From Cupriavidus sp. P-10 (lineage in GTDB: Bacteria > Pseudomonadota > Gammaproteobacteria > Burkholderiales > Burkholderiaceae): DNA of 64,000 nt. The notes under the pieces are model-generated. The model was not told the origin of the DNA. It did not search any database and saw nothing but the letters and a program-made list of their open reading frames with translations. The stretch spans positions 2,728,001 to 2,792,000 of the forward strand of contig NZ_AP025170.1 in the NCBI RefSeq assembly GCF_003402535.2, in the 5' to 3' direction. Made by a program: the position numbers and the translations under genes. Below are positions 44,471-53,011 of this stretch, one piece after another. Each line of letters opens with the position of its first letter. The stretch's first letter is position 1.

Positions 44471-46180
44471 ATGACCCGAGTCATATTCCTGGCCATCCTT
44501 TTTGCGATTGGCTATCAGGCCGTGATGTTGCTACTGGGCGCCCGAATTCTCCGGCGATCATGGCTGCAATCCTGTACCCTCGATGACAATATTCGAATCC
44601 TGCTTGCTCCCATCGTTGGCGTACTCGCCCACGCGTTGATCACGGCGGCGGCGCTGTCCGTCGATGCACGCATCGTCAAGTTTGTCCTTCCGGCAATCTG
44701 CATATTTCTGGGGCTGACTTGGAGGAAAACCCAGCTGGACCTCAAGACCGCGTGGCCCTCTTTGGGTCTGAACTGGGCCTATGGGTTGTTTTGCTTCGCC
44801 ATTCTGGTTTCGTTCGAGTATGGCGCAGCTCGGGGCGAGAATCTGTTCTGGACGCTCTACCGGTTGACCGCCATTACACCTGGCGACTCGCCGCAGGCCC
44901 TTTGGCAGGCGCAATATCTCCTGTATGGGAAAAGCCTGGCCAATCTGCAAAACTTTTCACTTTTCGACAGGCCTTTTCTCGGCGGTTTGATTACACTTGG
45001 CGCTTTGACCGGTATCGGACGTCCACCGGGCAGCGAATACAATCTCTTCCCTGCAGAGTTACTGTATTTTTACATTGCGCTCTGGACTTGGCTTAATGCC
45101 AATATTGCGCTCGCCGTGACCTGGATAGGCCGCCGATTCGTGGCTCACGATGCGCGGGTGGTGCTTTACTTCATTGTGCTCGCGTCACCAGCGCTCGTAT
45201 TCAATATCACAGGAACTTGGCCGAAGTTGTTCGGTGTCTATGTAGCCGTTTGTGCCGCCGCTTTGATGTTAAGCGGTCGCTATCTTGTCGCAGCGGTTAT
45301 GAGCGGGATTACCTTTCTGATTCACGGCTCGTTCCTGTGGGCGCATCTTTCGCTCTGCGGGGTCCTGATCCTATATCTGATATTCTGCGCCCCAACGGTC
45401 CCGAAGCGCCTGACTGCTGCAGGCAGTGTCCTGGCAATTGCAGCGGCATTCCCGGGACTATGGTTCGTAGCGGAACGATTGACCGGAGACTCTTCTGCGC
45501 TGCGCCTTTACTATCTTTATGATGTTTCCGTCTCGCATGGCTTTCACCATGGCATCGAAGAGATCGCACGGAATTTCTATCGTCAAACGACAGCAGGCAA
45601 TCTCTCCTCACTGCCATTCATGAATCTCTTGAAGGCGCTCGTTCCGTATGAGTTATTCATCTGGCTGGGATCGTTCTCGTATAAGCATCAGGAACTCACT
45701 TGGCGAAGCTTTGCCTCTGCACTGTTCTTGACGCAGATGAATCGCCCCTTGTTTGGTTTTTGTGTTACCGCTGGCATTGTCGCCATAGTTGGCATGGCGA
45801 GATCCTTAGGCACTAATTGGAAGCTGTCTCTGGCGGTCATTGCTTTTTTCCTGCTACCACTCATTCCGGGCATGGCGCTCTATCGGCGTGACGATCACTT
45901 CATCCTTGGCATTATGCTGTTCGCGCTGGTTCCAATGGTACTGGCAGTTGGTGCAGGGCTGTCATCCATGAGCGCGAAGGCATCCATCCTGCTGCTGAAT
46001 CTCGTCGGTTTCGAGTATTGGCTTGTCTATCTATCGCGCTACCCGAGCTTGCGTTACCCAGGCGAATTCCATGAATTCTATGTCTGGCTCGTCGGCATCG
46101 CCCTCGTCGCTTCTGTGCTCGGCGTCGTCGCCATGCGTATGCGCATGTCAGCGCACGGATCATGGAGTACGGTGAGATGA
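44471..46180 (+). CDS. Large polytopic membrane protein, putative GT-C glycosyltransferase
   Basis: Unknown function. The 569-residue product has 12 or more hydrophobic segments and short loops; the first is VIFLAILFAIGYQAVMLL. Features such as the TGTWPKLFGVYVAVCAAA segment, an EYGAARGENLFWTLYRL extracytoplasmic loop and ALYRRDDHFILGIML resemble GT-C polysaccharide enzymes of ArnT/DUF2029 style. A related TWPK segment (FTWPKALAGFFVLLA) occurs in the protein at 53.0-54.7 kb. It is a candidate user of the polyprenyl-phospho sugar made upstream, but an O-antigen polymerase or ligase is also possible. It overlaps the next gene. Confidence 0.7.
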   Translation: MTRVIFLAILFAIGYQAVMLLLGARILRRSWLQSCTLDDNIRILLAPIVGVLAHALITAAALSVDARIVKFVLPAICIFLGLTWRKTQLDLKTAWPSLGLNWAYGLFCFAILVSFEYGAARGENLFWTLYRLTAITPGDSPQALWQAQYLLYGKSLANLQNFSLFDRPFLGGLITLGALTGIGRPPGSEYNLFPAELLYFYIALWTWLNANIALAVTWIGRRFVAHDARVVLYFIVLASPALVFNITGTWPKLFGVYVAVCAAALMLSGRYLVAAVMSGITFLIHGSFLWAHLSLCGVLILYLIFCAPTVPKRLTAAGSVLAIAAAFPGLWFVAERLTGDSSALRLYYLYDVSVSHGFHHGIEEIARNFYRQTTAGNLSSLPFMNLLKALVPYELFIWLGSFSYKHQELTWRSFASALFLTQMNRPLFGFCVTAGIVAIVGMARSLGTNWKLSLAVIAFFLLPLIPGMALYRRDDHFILGIMLFALVPMVLAVGAGLSSMSAKASILLLNLVGFEYWLVYLSRYPSLRYPGEFHEFYVWLVGIALVASVLGVVAMRMRMSAHGSWSTVR

Positions 46181-46776
46181 TGAGAGTACTGCCGTTTGGA
46201 CAGTTGCTTTTCAGTACTCCAGGTCGTGCTTGCCTGTCCGCCACGGCAGCAGTGCTGCTCGCTGGCACGTTGGGTCCGACTGCTTTACTCCACTTACTTC
46301 ATGATGGCGGATTCCGTACCAATAGGCAGACCGTTGAGCTTGCGATGTGGCCGCAAATCGAAGGGAGCCGTACCGCCAAGGTCAACGGTGGCGTCAACAC
46401 CGATTTGAGAACAATCGAGGGTAACTTCGAGCACAAAGATATCTTCCTCAAGACCGGGCACGCTGTCCACATGCGTAAGGTGCCGGTCCACGGGCCATCG
46501 ACCTTGATCGTTCATGTGCGTATCGACCCCGTGTGGAATGCCGGCGCCGTCATGGAGCCGGTCGTAATGAAGCTAACGGCGGCGACCCCAGAGGAAGCGA
46601 AGTCCGTCGAGCTGACCCTGTCAGGACCGCGCAACGTCACGGACCGATGGCATGATCTGGCCATTGATGTTAGCCAGTTCGAAGGCAAGTTGCTTGTCGT
46701 TTCCCTGCACACAATGGCGCGAAGCGACGGGATCTGGACTAACTGGAGAGACCCGCGCATCGCTCCCAGCAATTAG
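46177..46776 (+). CDS. Hypothetical membrane-anchored periplasmic protein, 199 aa
   Basis: Unknown function. The N-terminal hydrophobic segment CLSATAAVLLAGTLGPTALL anchors or exports it; the rest (about 145 residues) is a beta-rich domain with DRWHDLAIDVSQFEGKLLVVSLHT. That style suits a carbohydrate-binding or jelly-roll fold, but no family was confirmed. ATG 46177 overlaps the stop of the preceding gene; 46180 and 46162 are alternatives. Its stop is close to the convergent 46773 gene, overlapping by 4 bases. Confidence 0.6.
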   Translation: MMRVLPFGQLLFSTPGRACLSATAAVLLAGTLGPTALLHLLHDGGFRTNRQTVELAMWPQIEGSRTAKVNGGVNTDLRTIEGNFEHKDIFLKTGHAVHMRKVPVHGPSTLIVHVRIDPVWNAGAVMEPVVMKLTAATPEEAKSVELTLSGPRNVTDRWHDLAIDVSQFEGKLLVVSLHTMARSDGIWTNWRDPRIAPSN

Positions 46777-48718
46777 GGCCAACGATGCGCGGCTGGGCTT
46801 TGCGGTTGGATCGCCGTTTCCGTTTGCATGCTGGCTGCGGCACCCACTTCGGGTCTCACCTCAAACTCCAGGGTCGATAATTCCATGGCAATCTCCGGCT
46901 CGTAGGCTTGGATCCACGACGTGGACTGCGCAATGCGGAAGGCATCGACCGAGTAAGGCGCCGCCTCTCCCTGCTCGATGGCTCGTGTCAGTTTCTCGAA
47001 TTCCCGGCTATCGTTGACTTTGGGCGACAACAGAAAGCCGCCTTCGCCGACGCTTGCTAGGTATCGATAGCTTACCCAGCGACCGCTCACATCTTTTACG
47101 TCGATCCGCAGATGAGGTGGGCGAAAGAGCAACCCGAGCAGTTTCCCCGAAAGGGTTTTCTTCATTTCCACCCTAACCCAGACTAGCTCTCCCCGACGCT
47201 CTGCGATGGAAACCTCATCGCCTAGCCGCGCCCGAAGATGCGTCACCCTCGCGTACTTCATGTGTCGCTTGTCCTCCGCCTGGAACAAGAGTCCCGCCGA
47301 AGTGAGCCCAGTCAAAGAATAGTGACTCCAGATCTCCGGCCAGCTCCTGCCGTCGTCCATCGAGCTAAAGCGCCCATCGATCGGCTCGACATGAAACAGC
47401 AGACGGTCAGGTCTCGTCTGTTGTGACAAGTGGGTGGCGTTGGCCTCAGCCAGTGCTGCCGTATAGGCGGAATAGCTCTGCATTACAGGCCTTGGATTCC
47501 ATACCGCACCGTTAGCTATCACCGCCGTCTGGTGGTACGAGTAGCTATCCAGCGAGCCTTTTCCCTTCACCGGATGTTGGCGCGCAATTTCCTTTAAATC
47601 GCGGCGAAACCGCTTTTCAAATGAATGCGGATCGCTTGCTAGGGCTATAACCCCAAGTAGACTTTCCTCGGCATGCCGCGCCCACGTTTCCGCCAGTTGC
47701 CGGGGACCGAGATTGGCCTGAACCCGTATGCTGTAGCAGCAGAGCACAAGCGAAATCAGCACGAGCCCCATCGTCCGGACATCCGGCTTCCGACCGACAT
47801 GCCACAGCGAGATCAGCATTAGCGTACCGGCGGCGATGACCTCGTGGATATCCTGCCGTACATAGGCGGCTTTGAACGAGAAGAATAACGTCATCAGCAT
47901 TGCCAATGCCTCCACCGACCTTCGCGCGGCGACGGAAATGAGGAATGCGATGACCGCACCGACAACGAACAACACGACGGGCAGTAGGGATCCATCCAGC
48001 GACATCGCATCCGTATAACCGGAGACGATCGGAATCGCCTCGACGAAGTAGGCGTGAAGATCGGCCGGTTGTTGGCCAGAAAAAACCCAAAGGAGCATTA
48101 AGCAAAGCAGGTAGAGCACAATCGGTGCAACTCGCTGCCACGCCTTCCCTGGCAGAAAGAGCGATAGGCAAAGTATCGAGATGCTCGCAATCGCGAATGT
48201 CAGCTTTACCAGGCTGATAGCTGCCAATAGAATCAGTCCGAAAAGCGATATCGTGCCGATGCCCGTCGAATCATGCTTATCTTGTTGTAGACTGCAAAGT
48301 ACAAGGTATGGTGAAAACAAGAATAGGGCGTCGCGCAGATATAGCACGCAGATGATCGTGATCGCGAATGCCCAGACTACGAAATGTGAGGTATTGCCGC
48401 ATCCATGGGCCGCATTCGCCATTTACATGCGAGTAGAACAAAGCCAAGCAACGCGGAGACAGACTGCGCCCAGAAAAAAATATTTGGATAATAATTCCTG
48501 GTATATACCGCGCTGAACGGACCGAACGTAAAAATGACATCCGAACCGAAACGAAGACCATTAGCTGCTGCATAGTTCAAGCCGAGTTGCCACGAACGTT
48601 CCAAATCCTCGCCAGGAAATATAGGGGCCCATGGCATCACGAAAAGCAGCACGACCGCTGACATTAACATTACCACCATCAAACCGAGCGTCGATTCGTT
48701 TTCCCATTTCCGCAACAA
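46773..48718 (-). pseudogene. Frameshifted polytopic membrane protein
   Basis: Two overlapping minus frames read as one membrane protein. The N-terminal frame (TTG start at 48718, with AAGGAG upstream) carries LGLMVVMLMSAVVLLFVMPW and FGSDVIFTFGPFSAVYTRNY, ending at 48377. The second frame (48422-46773) continues with helices such as FVVWAFAITIICVLYL and YLLCLMLLWVF, then a long extracytoplasmic domain (LDSYSYHQTAVIANG, FHVEPIDGRFSSMDDG, HLRARLGDEVSIAERR). Neither frame alone makes sense as a protein, so a single-base indel between about 48377 and 48422 is likely. A sequencing error or programmed shift cannot be ruled out. Function unknown; it overlaps the convergent 46177 gene by 4 bases. 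Confidence 0.65.
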
Positions 48719-48751
48719 CGTCTTCTCCTTCTTCGGGTAGGACAGGAGTAT

Positions 48752-48789
48752 ATCCTGTGCGTGCACCCGGATCCTGTGCGTGCACCCGG
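48752..48789. repeat. Tandem 19-base duplication
   Basis: Two exact copies of atcctgtgcgtgcacccgg lie head to tail just upstream of the frameshifted membrane gene, followed by at. They lie in the leader and could change its promoter or start region. Confidence 0.85.
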
Positions 48790-48957
48790 ATGAACCGGCA
48801 TCGGCTCTAGCTTCGTTCGACAATGCGGCACTGCTAGCCCGTAAGGAGGTCAAGCGACTTACGACGGAGAATCGGGGCACAGTAGCGTCACTCACCGCCA
48901 CCACGGCGATCGAGGTACAATGTTGAGCTTCCAATGCATCTTCAAGGCGGACTTCTC

Positions 48958-49998
48958 ATGGGAGGAACTCTCTCTAGCTTTCCGACGAACGCAGCGATGT
49001 TCATCAAACCGACCCGACTCGTTTTGAGCGCGTGGACCGGACATGTGCCATTTGGCGCATGGTTAGTGGCTGAAACCAAGCCGCGTATCTTTGTTGAACT
49101 GGGATCGCATACTGGAATGTCGTATGCCGCACTCTGCCAAACCGTGGCTGCTGAGCATCTCGACACTAAATGTTATGCCGTCGATACCTGGCAAGGTGAT
49201 GAACACGCCGGATATTATGGTGACGATGTGTTTTTCGATCTCGCCAAGTTCAACGAAGACAACTTTGCAAATTTCTCCCGCCTAATGCGAATGACATTCG
49301 ATGAGGCAGCAGAATATTTTGCAGAGGGCACGGTCGATCTTTTGCATATTGACGGCCTGCACACCTACGACGCTGTACGCCATGATTTTGAGACCTGGCT
49401 GCCAAAGCTTTCGGATCGCGCCATAGTGATTTTCCACGACACCAACGTCCGCGAACGTGGATTTGGCGTGTGGCAGTATTGGAGCGAACTCACCAAACAG
49501 TACCCGGGTGTCGAGTTCGACCATTCGGCAGGATTGGGAGTGCTGCTGGTGGGAAAAAATCAGAGTCCCGCGGTGACCCGGCTGCTTGAGATCGCCAAGG
49601 AACCGAAGTTACTGCAATATACGAAGGAAATGTTCGCCAGTCTGGGCGATTCCGTTCTGCGGCGATGGGAACTCGATCGTGCAAGACGTGAGCAGTTCCA
49701 GGAAGTTCAGAGACTGCGGGAGCAGGTGGCGACGCTTTCGGTCGAGTTGCGCGAAAAAATCGGACTGAACGAAGAATTACAGCGCGAGGTGGTCATTTCC
49801 AAGGCGTTGCAGGAAGTCGCTACCATGACCGAGACGATCAAGACCCTGTCACAGGACATCAAGACCCTGTCACAGGACAATGAGGCGCTACGCGGCAAAC
49901 TGAGGCAGTCCGAAGAGGTGGCAAATCAGTTGAAAAATTCCGTGTCCTATCGCATGACATGGCCACTGCGTCTGGTGCGAGGGCTATTCCGTCATTAA
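48958..49998 (+). CDS. Class I SAM-dependent methyltransferase with C-terminal coiled coil
   Basis: Likely sugar or glycan methyltransferase. The 346-residue product has an N-terminal Methyltransf_24-like domain: PRIFVELGSHTGMSYAALCQ (SAM motif), CYAVDTWQGDEHAGYYGDD, VDLLHIDGLHTYDAVRHDFE and RAIVIFHDTNVRERGFGVWQ. After about residue 230 it becomes a long coiled coil (REQVATLSVELREKIGLNEE) and ends in a basic SYRMTWPLRLVRGL tail seen in many glycan-assembly proteins. AAGGCGG precedes ATG 48958; 48934 is an alternative. It is convergent with the wecA operon. Confidence 0.8.
   Translation: MGGTLSSFPTNAAMFIKPTRLVLSAWTGHVPFGAWLVAETKPRIFVELGSHTGMSYAALCQTVAAEHLDTKCYAVDTWQGDEHAGYYGDDVFFDLAKFNEDNFANFSRLMRMTFDEAAEYFAEGTVDLLHIDGLHTYDAVRHDFETWLPKLSDRAIVIFHDTNVRERGFGVWQYWSELTKQYPGVEFDHSAGLGVLLVGKNQSPAVTRLLEIAKEPKLLQYTKEMFASLGDSVLRRWELDRARREQFQEVQRLREQVATLSVELREKIGLNEELQREVVISKALQEVATMTETIKTLSQDIKTLSQDNEALRGKLRQSEEVANQLKNSVSYRMTWPLRLVRGLFRH
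49837..49878 (+). repeat. In-frame 21-base tandem duplication in the methyltransferase coiled coil
   Basis: atcaagaccctgtcacagga plus c occurs twice in a row and encodes IKTLSQD twice, exactly one coiled-coil heptad per copy. It lengthens the coil without breaking its register. Confidence 0.9.
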
Positions 49999-50012
49999 GA
50001 AATGCATGAAAT

Positions 50013-50039
50013 AAAAAGGCTCCTGGTGAGCCTTTTTTT
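50013..50039. terminator. Bidirectional terminator between convergent operons
   Basis: Stem aaaaaggctc with gagccttttt around the loop ctggt and a T run, placed between the methyltransferase stop (49998) and the WecA-like gene stop (50038). It serves both convergent transcripts. Confidence 0.85.
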
Positions 50040-51123
50040 ATGGCCGCCCACGCCAACGTCGTGAAATCATTCGGCGGCTGAAGCGAACGAAGCGCCACGC
50101 ATTCCGCGTTGCCAGCAAATGCAGGATCGTTACGGCCAGGAAGATCAGGAACAACACCTGCTCCGAAATTCCCAGCTTCCACCCCAGCACGCCTACAAGC
50201 CCCATCAGCGCATTGCTGACGAGAATGATCCACACGATCGCATCCGGGCTTAGTTTCAAGCGCAGCAGAATATGGTGAAGATGCGTTCGATCGGCGGCGA
50301 GCGGATTCTTGCCTTTCATCATGCGGCGTAGCACGACCGCCAGCAAATCGATCAGCACAAAGCCCAAAACCCACAGCATGACCACCGGCGGCACATGGCG
50401 GCCTGAATTGTAGGGCGCCTGGGATAATTCAACGGCAAACCAGACGATCCCGAAACCCAGCACCAGGCTTCCGGCGTCACCGAGAAACACACGCATTTTC
50501 CCGCGCAACGGCGTGCTCATATTGAAGACCAGGAAGCCCAGAAGCGCGCCACAGAAAATCACGGAGATTCGTTGTGCCGCGCCATTTCCCAACTCGCCGC
50601 TGAGATAGGCAAACCAGGCGAACATGGAGAACGCGAGTCCGCCGCACAGGCCATCGAGCCCGTCGCTCATATTCATCGCATTCACGACGGAGACCGCAGC
50701 AAACAGCGTTAGCGGAATTCCCCAGTTCGCCAGTTCGATTTCGCGACGGCCGAACAGGTCGCCGAGCGACGTCAGATAGACCCCGCCCCAAGACGTCATC
50801 AGGATCGCGGCAAAGATCTGCACCGCCAGCTTGGCAACCGGCGGTACGCCGCGCGAATCGTCTAGCACGCCAATCAGCATCATCACAGTCACCCCCCCGA
50901 GCAAGGCCACGTAGTAGCCTTGGGCGCGCATGAACAGCATGGCCCCCGCCAACACAGCGATCGTGACGGCAATGCCGCCGACCAGAGGCACTTCGCCTAC
51001 ATGCCGTTTGCGCGCATCGGGACGGTCGACCAGGCCGCCAGCGCGTGCCAGTGGGCGCAGCAGGAAGATAAAAGAGGCACTAATGACGAATGCCGCTAAT
51101 GGAACCCAAAAGAAATCGAACAT
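50038..51123 (-). CDS. wecA: WecA/MraY-family polyprenyl-phosphate HexNAc-1-phosphate transferase
   Basis: Starts O-antigen synthesis by adding a HexNAc-1-phosphate (GlcNAc or similar) to undecaprenyl phosphate. The 361-residue polytopic protein has RPDARKRHVGEVPLVGGIAV, the Asp pair in IGVLDDSRGV, VVNAMNMSDGLDGLCGG, FLGDAGSLVLGFG and the cytoplasmic NPLAADRTHLHHIL loop, all family motifs. It is the last gene of the leftward rml-to-wecA operon. The donor sugar (GlcNAc, FucNAc or QuiNAc) cannot be told from the sequence. Confidence 0.93.
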   Translation of the reverse strand: MFDFFWVPLAAFVISASFIFLLRPLARAGGLVDRPDARKRHVGEVPLVGGIAVTIAVLAGAMLFMRAQGYYVALLGGVTVMMLIGVLDDSRGVPPVAKLAVQIFAAILMTSWGGVYLTSLGDLFGRREIELANWGIPLTLFAAVSVVNAMNMSDGLDGLCGGLAFSMFAWFAYLSGELGNGAAQRISVIFCGALLGFLVFNMSTPLRGKMRVFLGDAGSLVLGFGIVWFAVELSQAPYNSGRHVPPVVMLWVLGFVLIDLLAVVLRRMMKGKNPLAADRTHLHHILLRLKLSPDAIVWIILVSNALMGLVGVLGWKLGISEQVLFLIFLAVTILHLLATRNAWRFVRFSRRMISRRWRGRP

Positions 51124-51132
51124 GCCAGCCCA

Positions 51133-51924
51133 TCAGTGAATATTGTTGTTATGGCCCTTGATGCGAAACCGCCAATAGGCGACCGAGCTCAATAGTCGAC
51201 AAAGGCTCCGAATATGCCACATACGGTAGCGCCAGTTTCGATGGCTCGTACGCTGCGCATCGTGCACGACAATTCCATTCTGGACCCAACTGACAGCGCG
51301 CCCGGCCAGATGCACCCGAAGGCAGATATCGACATCTTCACAATAGAGGCGATAACGCTCGTCAAAGCCGGAGACCGCGTGGAACGTGGCCCGGTCGAAG
51401 ACCAGGCACATTCCCGCAAGCCAATCGACCTGCTGCTCGGACGGCTCGGTGGCATAGTCCGCTTCGAATTGACGGTGCCACCAGCGACTGCACAGCCGCA
51501 GCGGCGTGGGAACGCGCCGGGCGCTATCCTCGACGCGCCCCGCGGGAGACACGACGCGCGGGCCCGCCACGCCCGCCTTCTGCGCGACGCTGGCCAGCAA
51601 CGGCGTCAGGCTTTCTGGAGTCAGGCGAACGTCAGGATTCATGACGCAGAAGAACTCCGTCGTGCACAACCTGAACGCGGAGTTGTGATTTTCGCCGAAT
51701 CCACGCGGCACGGCATTCTCGATCCAGTCGAGCACAAAGCCGGTCTGCGATTCGATCTGCGTCCGTGGCTCCGGCAAATTCTGCGTCACGACAACATGCA
51801 TCGGCAGCACGGCAGCCGCATCGCGCAACTGCCGCAACAACGGGTCAAGCAACCTGCCCTGGCCGTGACTGACGATAGACACGGTAAGGCGAGGCGATGT
51901 GGAGCTTGGCTGCGGGAAATGCAT
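51133..51924 (-). CDS. Glycosyltransferase family 2
   Basis: GT-A enzyme, WbbL/rhamnosyltransferase-like. The 263-residue product has the N-terminal RLTVSIVSHGQGRLLDPLL, RGFGENHNSAFRLC, the metal-binding FFCVMNPDVRLTPESL (a DxD-like NPD) and GMCLVFDRATFHAVSGFDE, then YRLYCEDVDICLRVHLAG. ATG 51924 has AGGAG upstream and directly follows the next gene's stop. Likely adds rhamnose or a related sugar in the O-antigen. Confidence 0.85.
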   Translation of the reverse strand: MHFPQPSSTSPRLTVSIVSHGQGRLLDPLLRQLRDAAAVLPMHVVVTQNLPEPRTQIESQTGFVLDWIENAVPRGFGENHNSAFRLCTTEFFCVMNPDVRLTPESLTPLLASVAQKAGVAGPRVVSPAGRVEDSARRVPTPLRLCSRWWHRQFEADYATEPSEQQVDWLAGMCLVFDRATFHAVSGFDERYRLYCEDVDICLRVHLAGRAVSWVQNGIVVHDAQRTSHRNWRYRMWHIRSLCRLLSSVAYWRFRIKGHNNNIH

Positions 51925-51932
51925 TGCGCTCC

Positions 51933-52955
51933 TCACAGGCGAACGAGGTCACGCAGGACGCCGCCATAGCCGTCCGCGAATCGATGATAGCCGTGCATGC
52001 GGAACTCGCGCAGTATCCCCGCGACGCGGCCGGGCAGTCCGTGCGGGAAGGCAATGCGACGATCGAAGTGGCTCACAGCCTCGTCCAGCAGGGACAGTTT
52101 GCATGGCTCAACGCCGACACAGCCGGCAAGCCGCTCGCGGAGCGCGCCAATGCGGCGGCGCTTATAGCGAAGATGCTCGTCGTGGGGTGTCTTCCTGACC
52201 CGCCGACCGTAATGGACCAGCCGCGCGAACAGATTGGTCGGTACGCCGATGGCGTTGGTCCCGTGCTGCCGGTACTGCGTCAGCCGATCCGGCAACATCG
52301 CGACCGTCTTCGAGGCAGCCGCGCACGCTGCCAGCCACTCGTCATGAATCCAGTCTTCGGGAATCGGCAGTGCAAGCGCGAGCAGTTCGCGCCGGAATGC
52401 GGCCGTCGTGCCGGTTACCAGATTTCGGCGACAGTAGACTTCGAAAAAGCGTGCTTCCGCGATCAGGTCCTGTTCCAGCTTTGATATGCAGAGCGCCTCG
52501 AACAAGCTCTTACCCAAGTCTCGCCCCTGCTCGTCGATCAGATCCGCATCGGTATGGACCAGCAGCACGTCCGGCAGCGCCTCCATCCGGCAGGCGATCA
52601 CTTCGATCTTGCTCGCGCTCCAGACATCGTCCTGATCGGCCAGGAAGATCACATCGGTCCGGAGCTGCTCGATGGCTTGCTGGAAATTGCGTCGCACACC
52701 CAGACGGGGTTCGTTGCGCAGCACCAGCACCTCGATCGACGTCGATGCACGCACCTCGCGTGCCCATTGCTCGATGACTTCCCAGCTACCGTCATCCGAG
52801 GCGTCGTCGCTAATGACAACCTGCAGCGGCTGGCGGCTCTGGTTGACCAGCGACTCCAGCTGCACACGCAAGAAGGCACCGCCATTGCATGTGCACATGG
52901 CGATACCGCAAGTGAGAGGTGCTACGACCGTCGCCGTATCAACTGGAGAATGCAT
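51933..52955 (-). CDS. Glycosyltransferase family 2 (rhamnosyltransferase-like)
   Basis: GT-A enzyme for O-antigen elongation. The 340-residue product has GIAMCTCNGGAFLRVQLESLVNQ, VVISDDASDDGSWEVIEQW and the metal-binding IFLADQDDVWSASKIEV (DQDD, typical of rhamnosyltransferases), then GTTAAFRRELLALALPIPE and LTQYRQHGTNAIG. The start at 52955 gives MHSPVDTATVV; the open frame runs further to 53096 without homology. With rmlBDAC in the same operon, an L-rhamnose donor is plausible. Confidence 0.85.
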   Translation of the reverse strand: MHSPVDTATVVAPLTCGIAMCTCNGGAFLRVQLESLVNQSRQPLQVVISDDASDDGSWEVIEQWAREVRASTSIEVLVLRNEPRLGVRRNFQQAIEQLRTDVIFLADQDDVWSASKIEVIACRMEALPDVLLVHTDADLIDEQGRDLGKSLFEALCISKLEQDLIAEARFFEVYCRRNLVTGTTAAFRRELLALALPIPEDWIHDEWLAACAAASKTVAMLPDRLTQYRQHGTNAIGVPTNLFARLVHYGRRVRKTPHDEHLRYKRRRIGALRERLAGCVGVEPCKLSLLDEAVSHFDRRIAFPHGLPGRVAGILREFRMHGYHRFADGYGGVLRDLVRL

Positions 52956-53011
52956 AGATCCATGAATGCGCCGCGGCGCTCCTGCGTCGATACCCTTGTG
53001 GGCATCAACCG

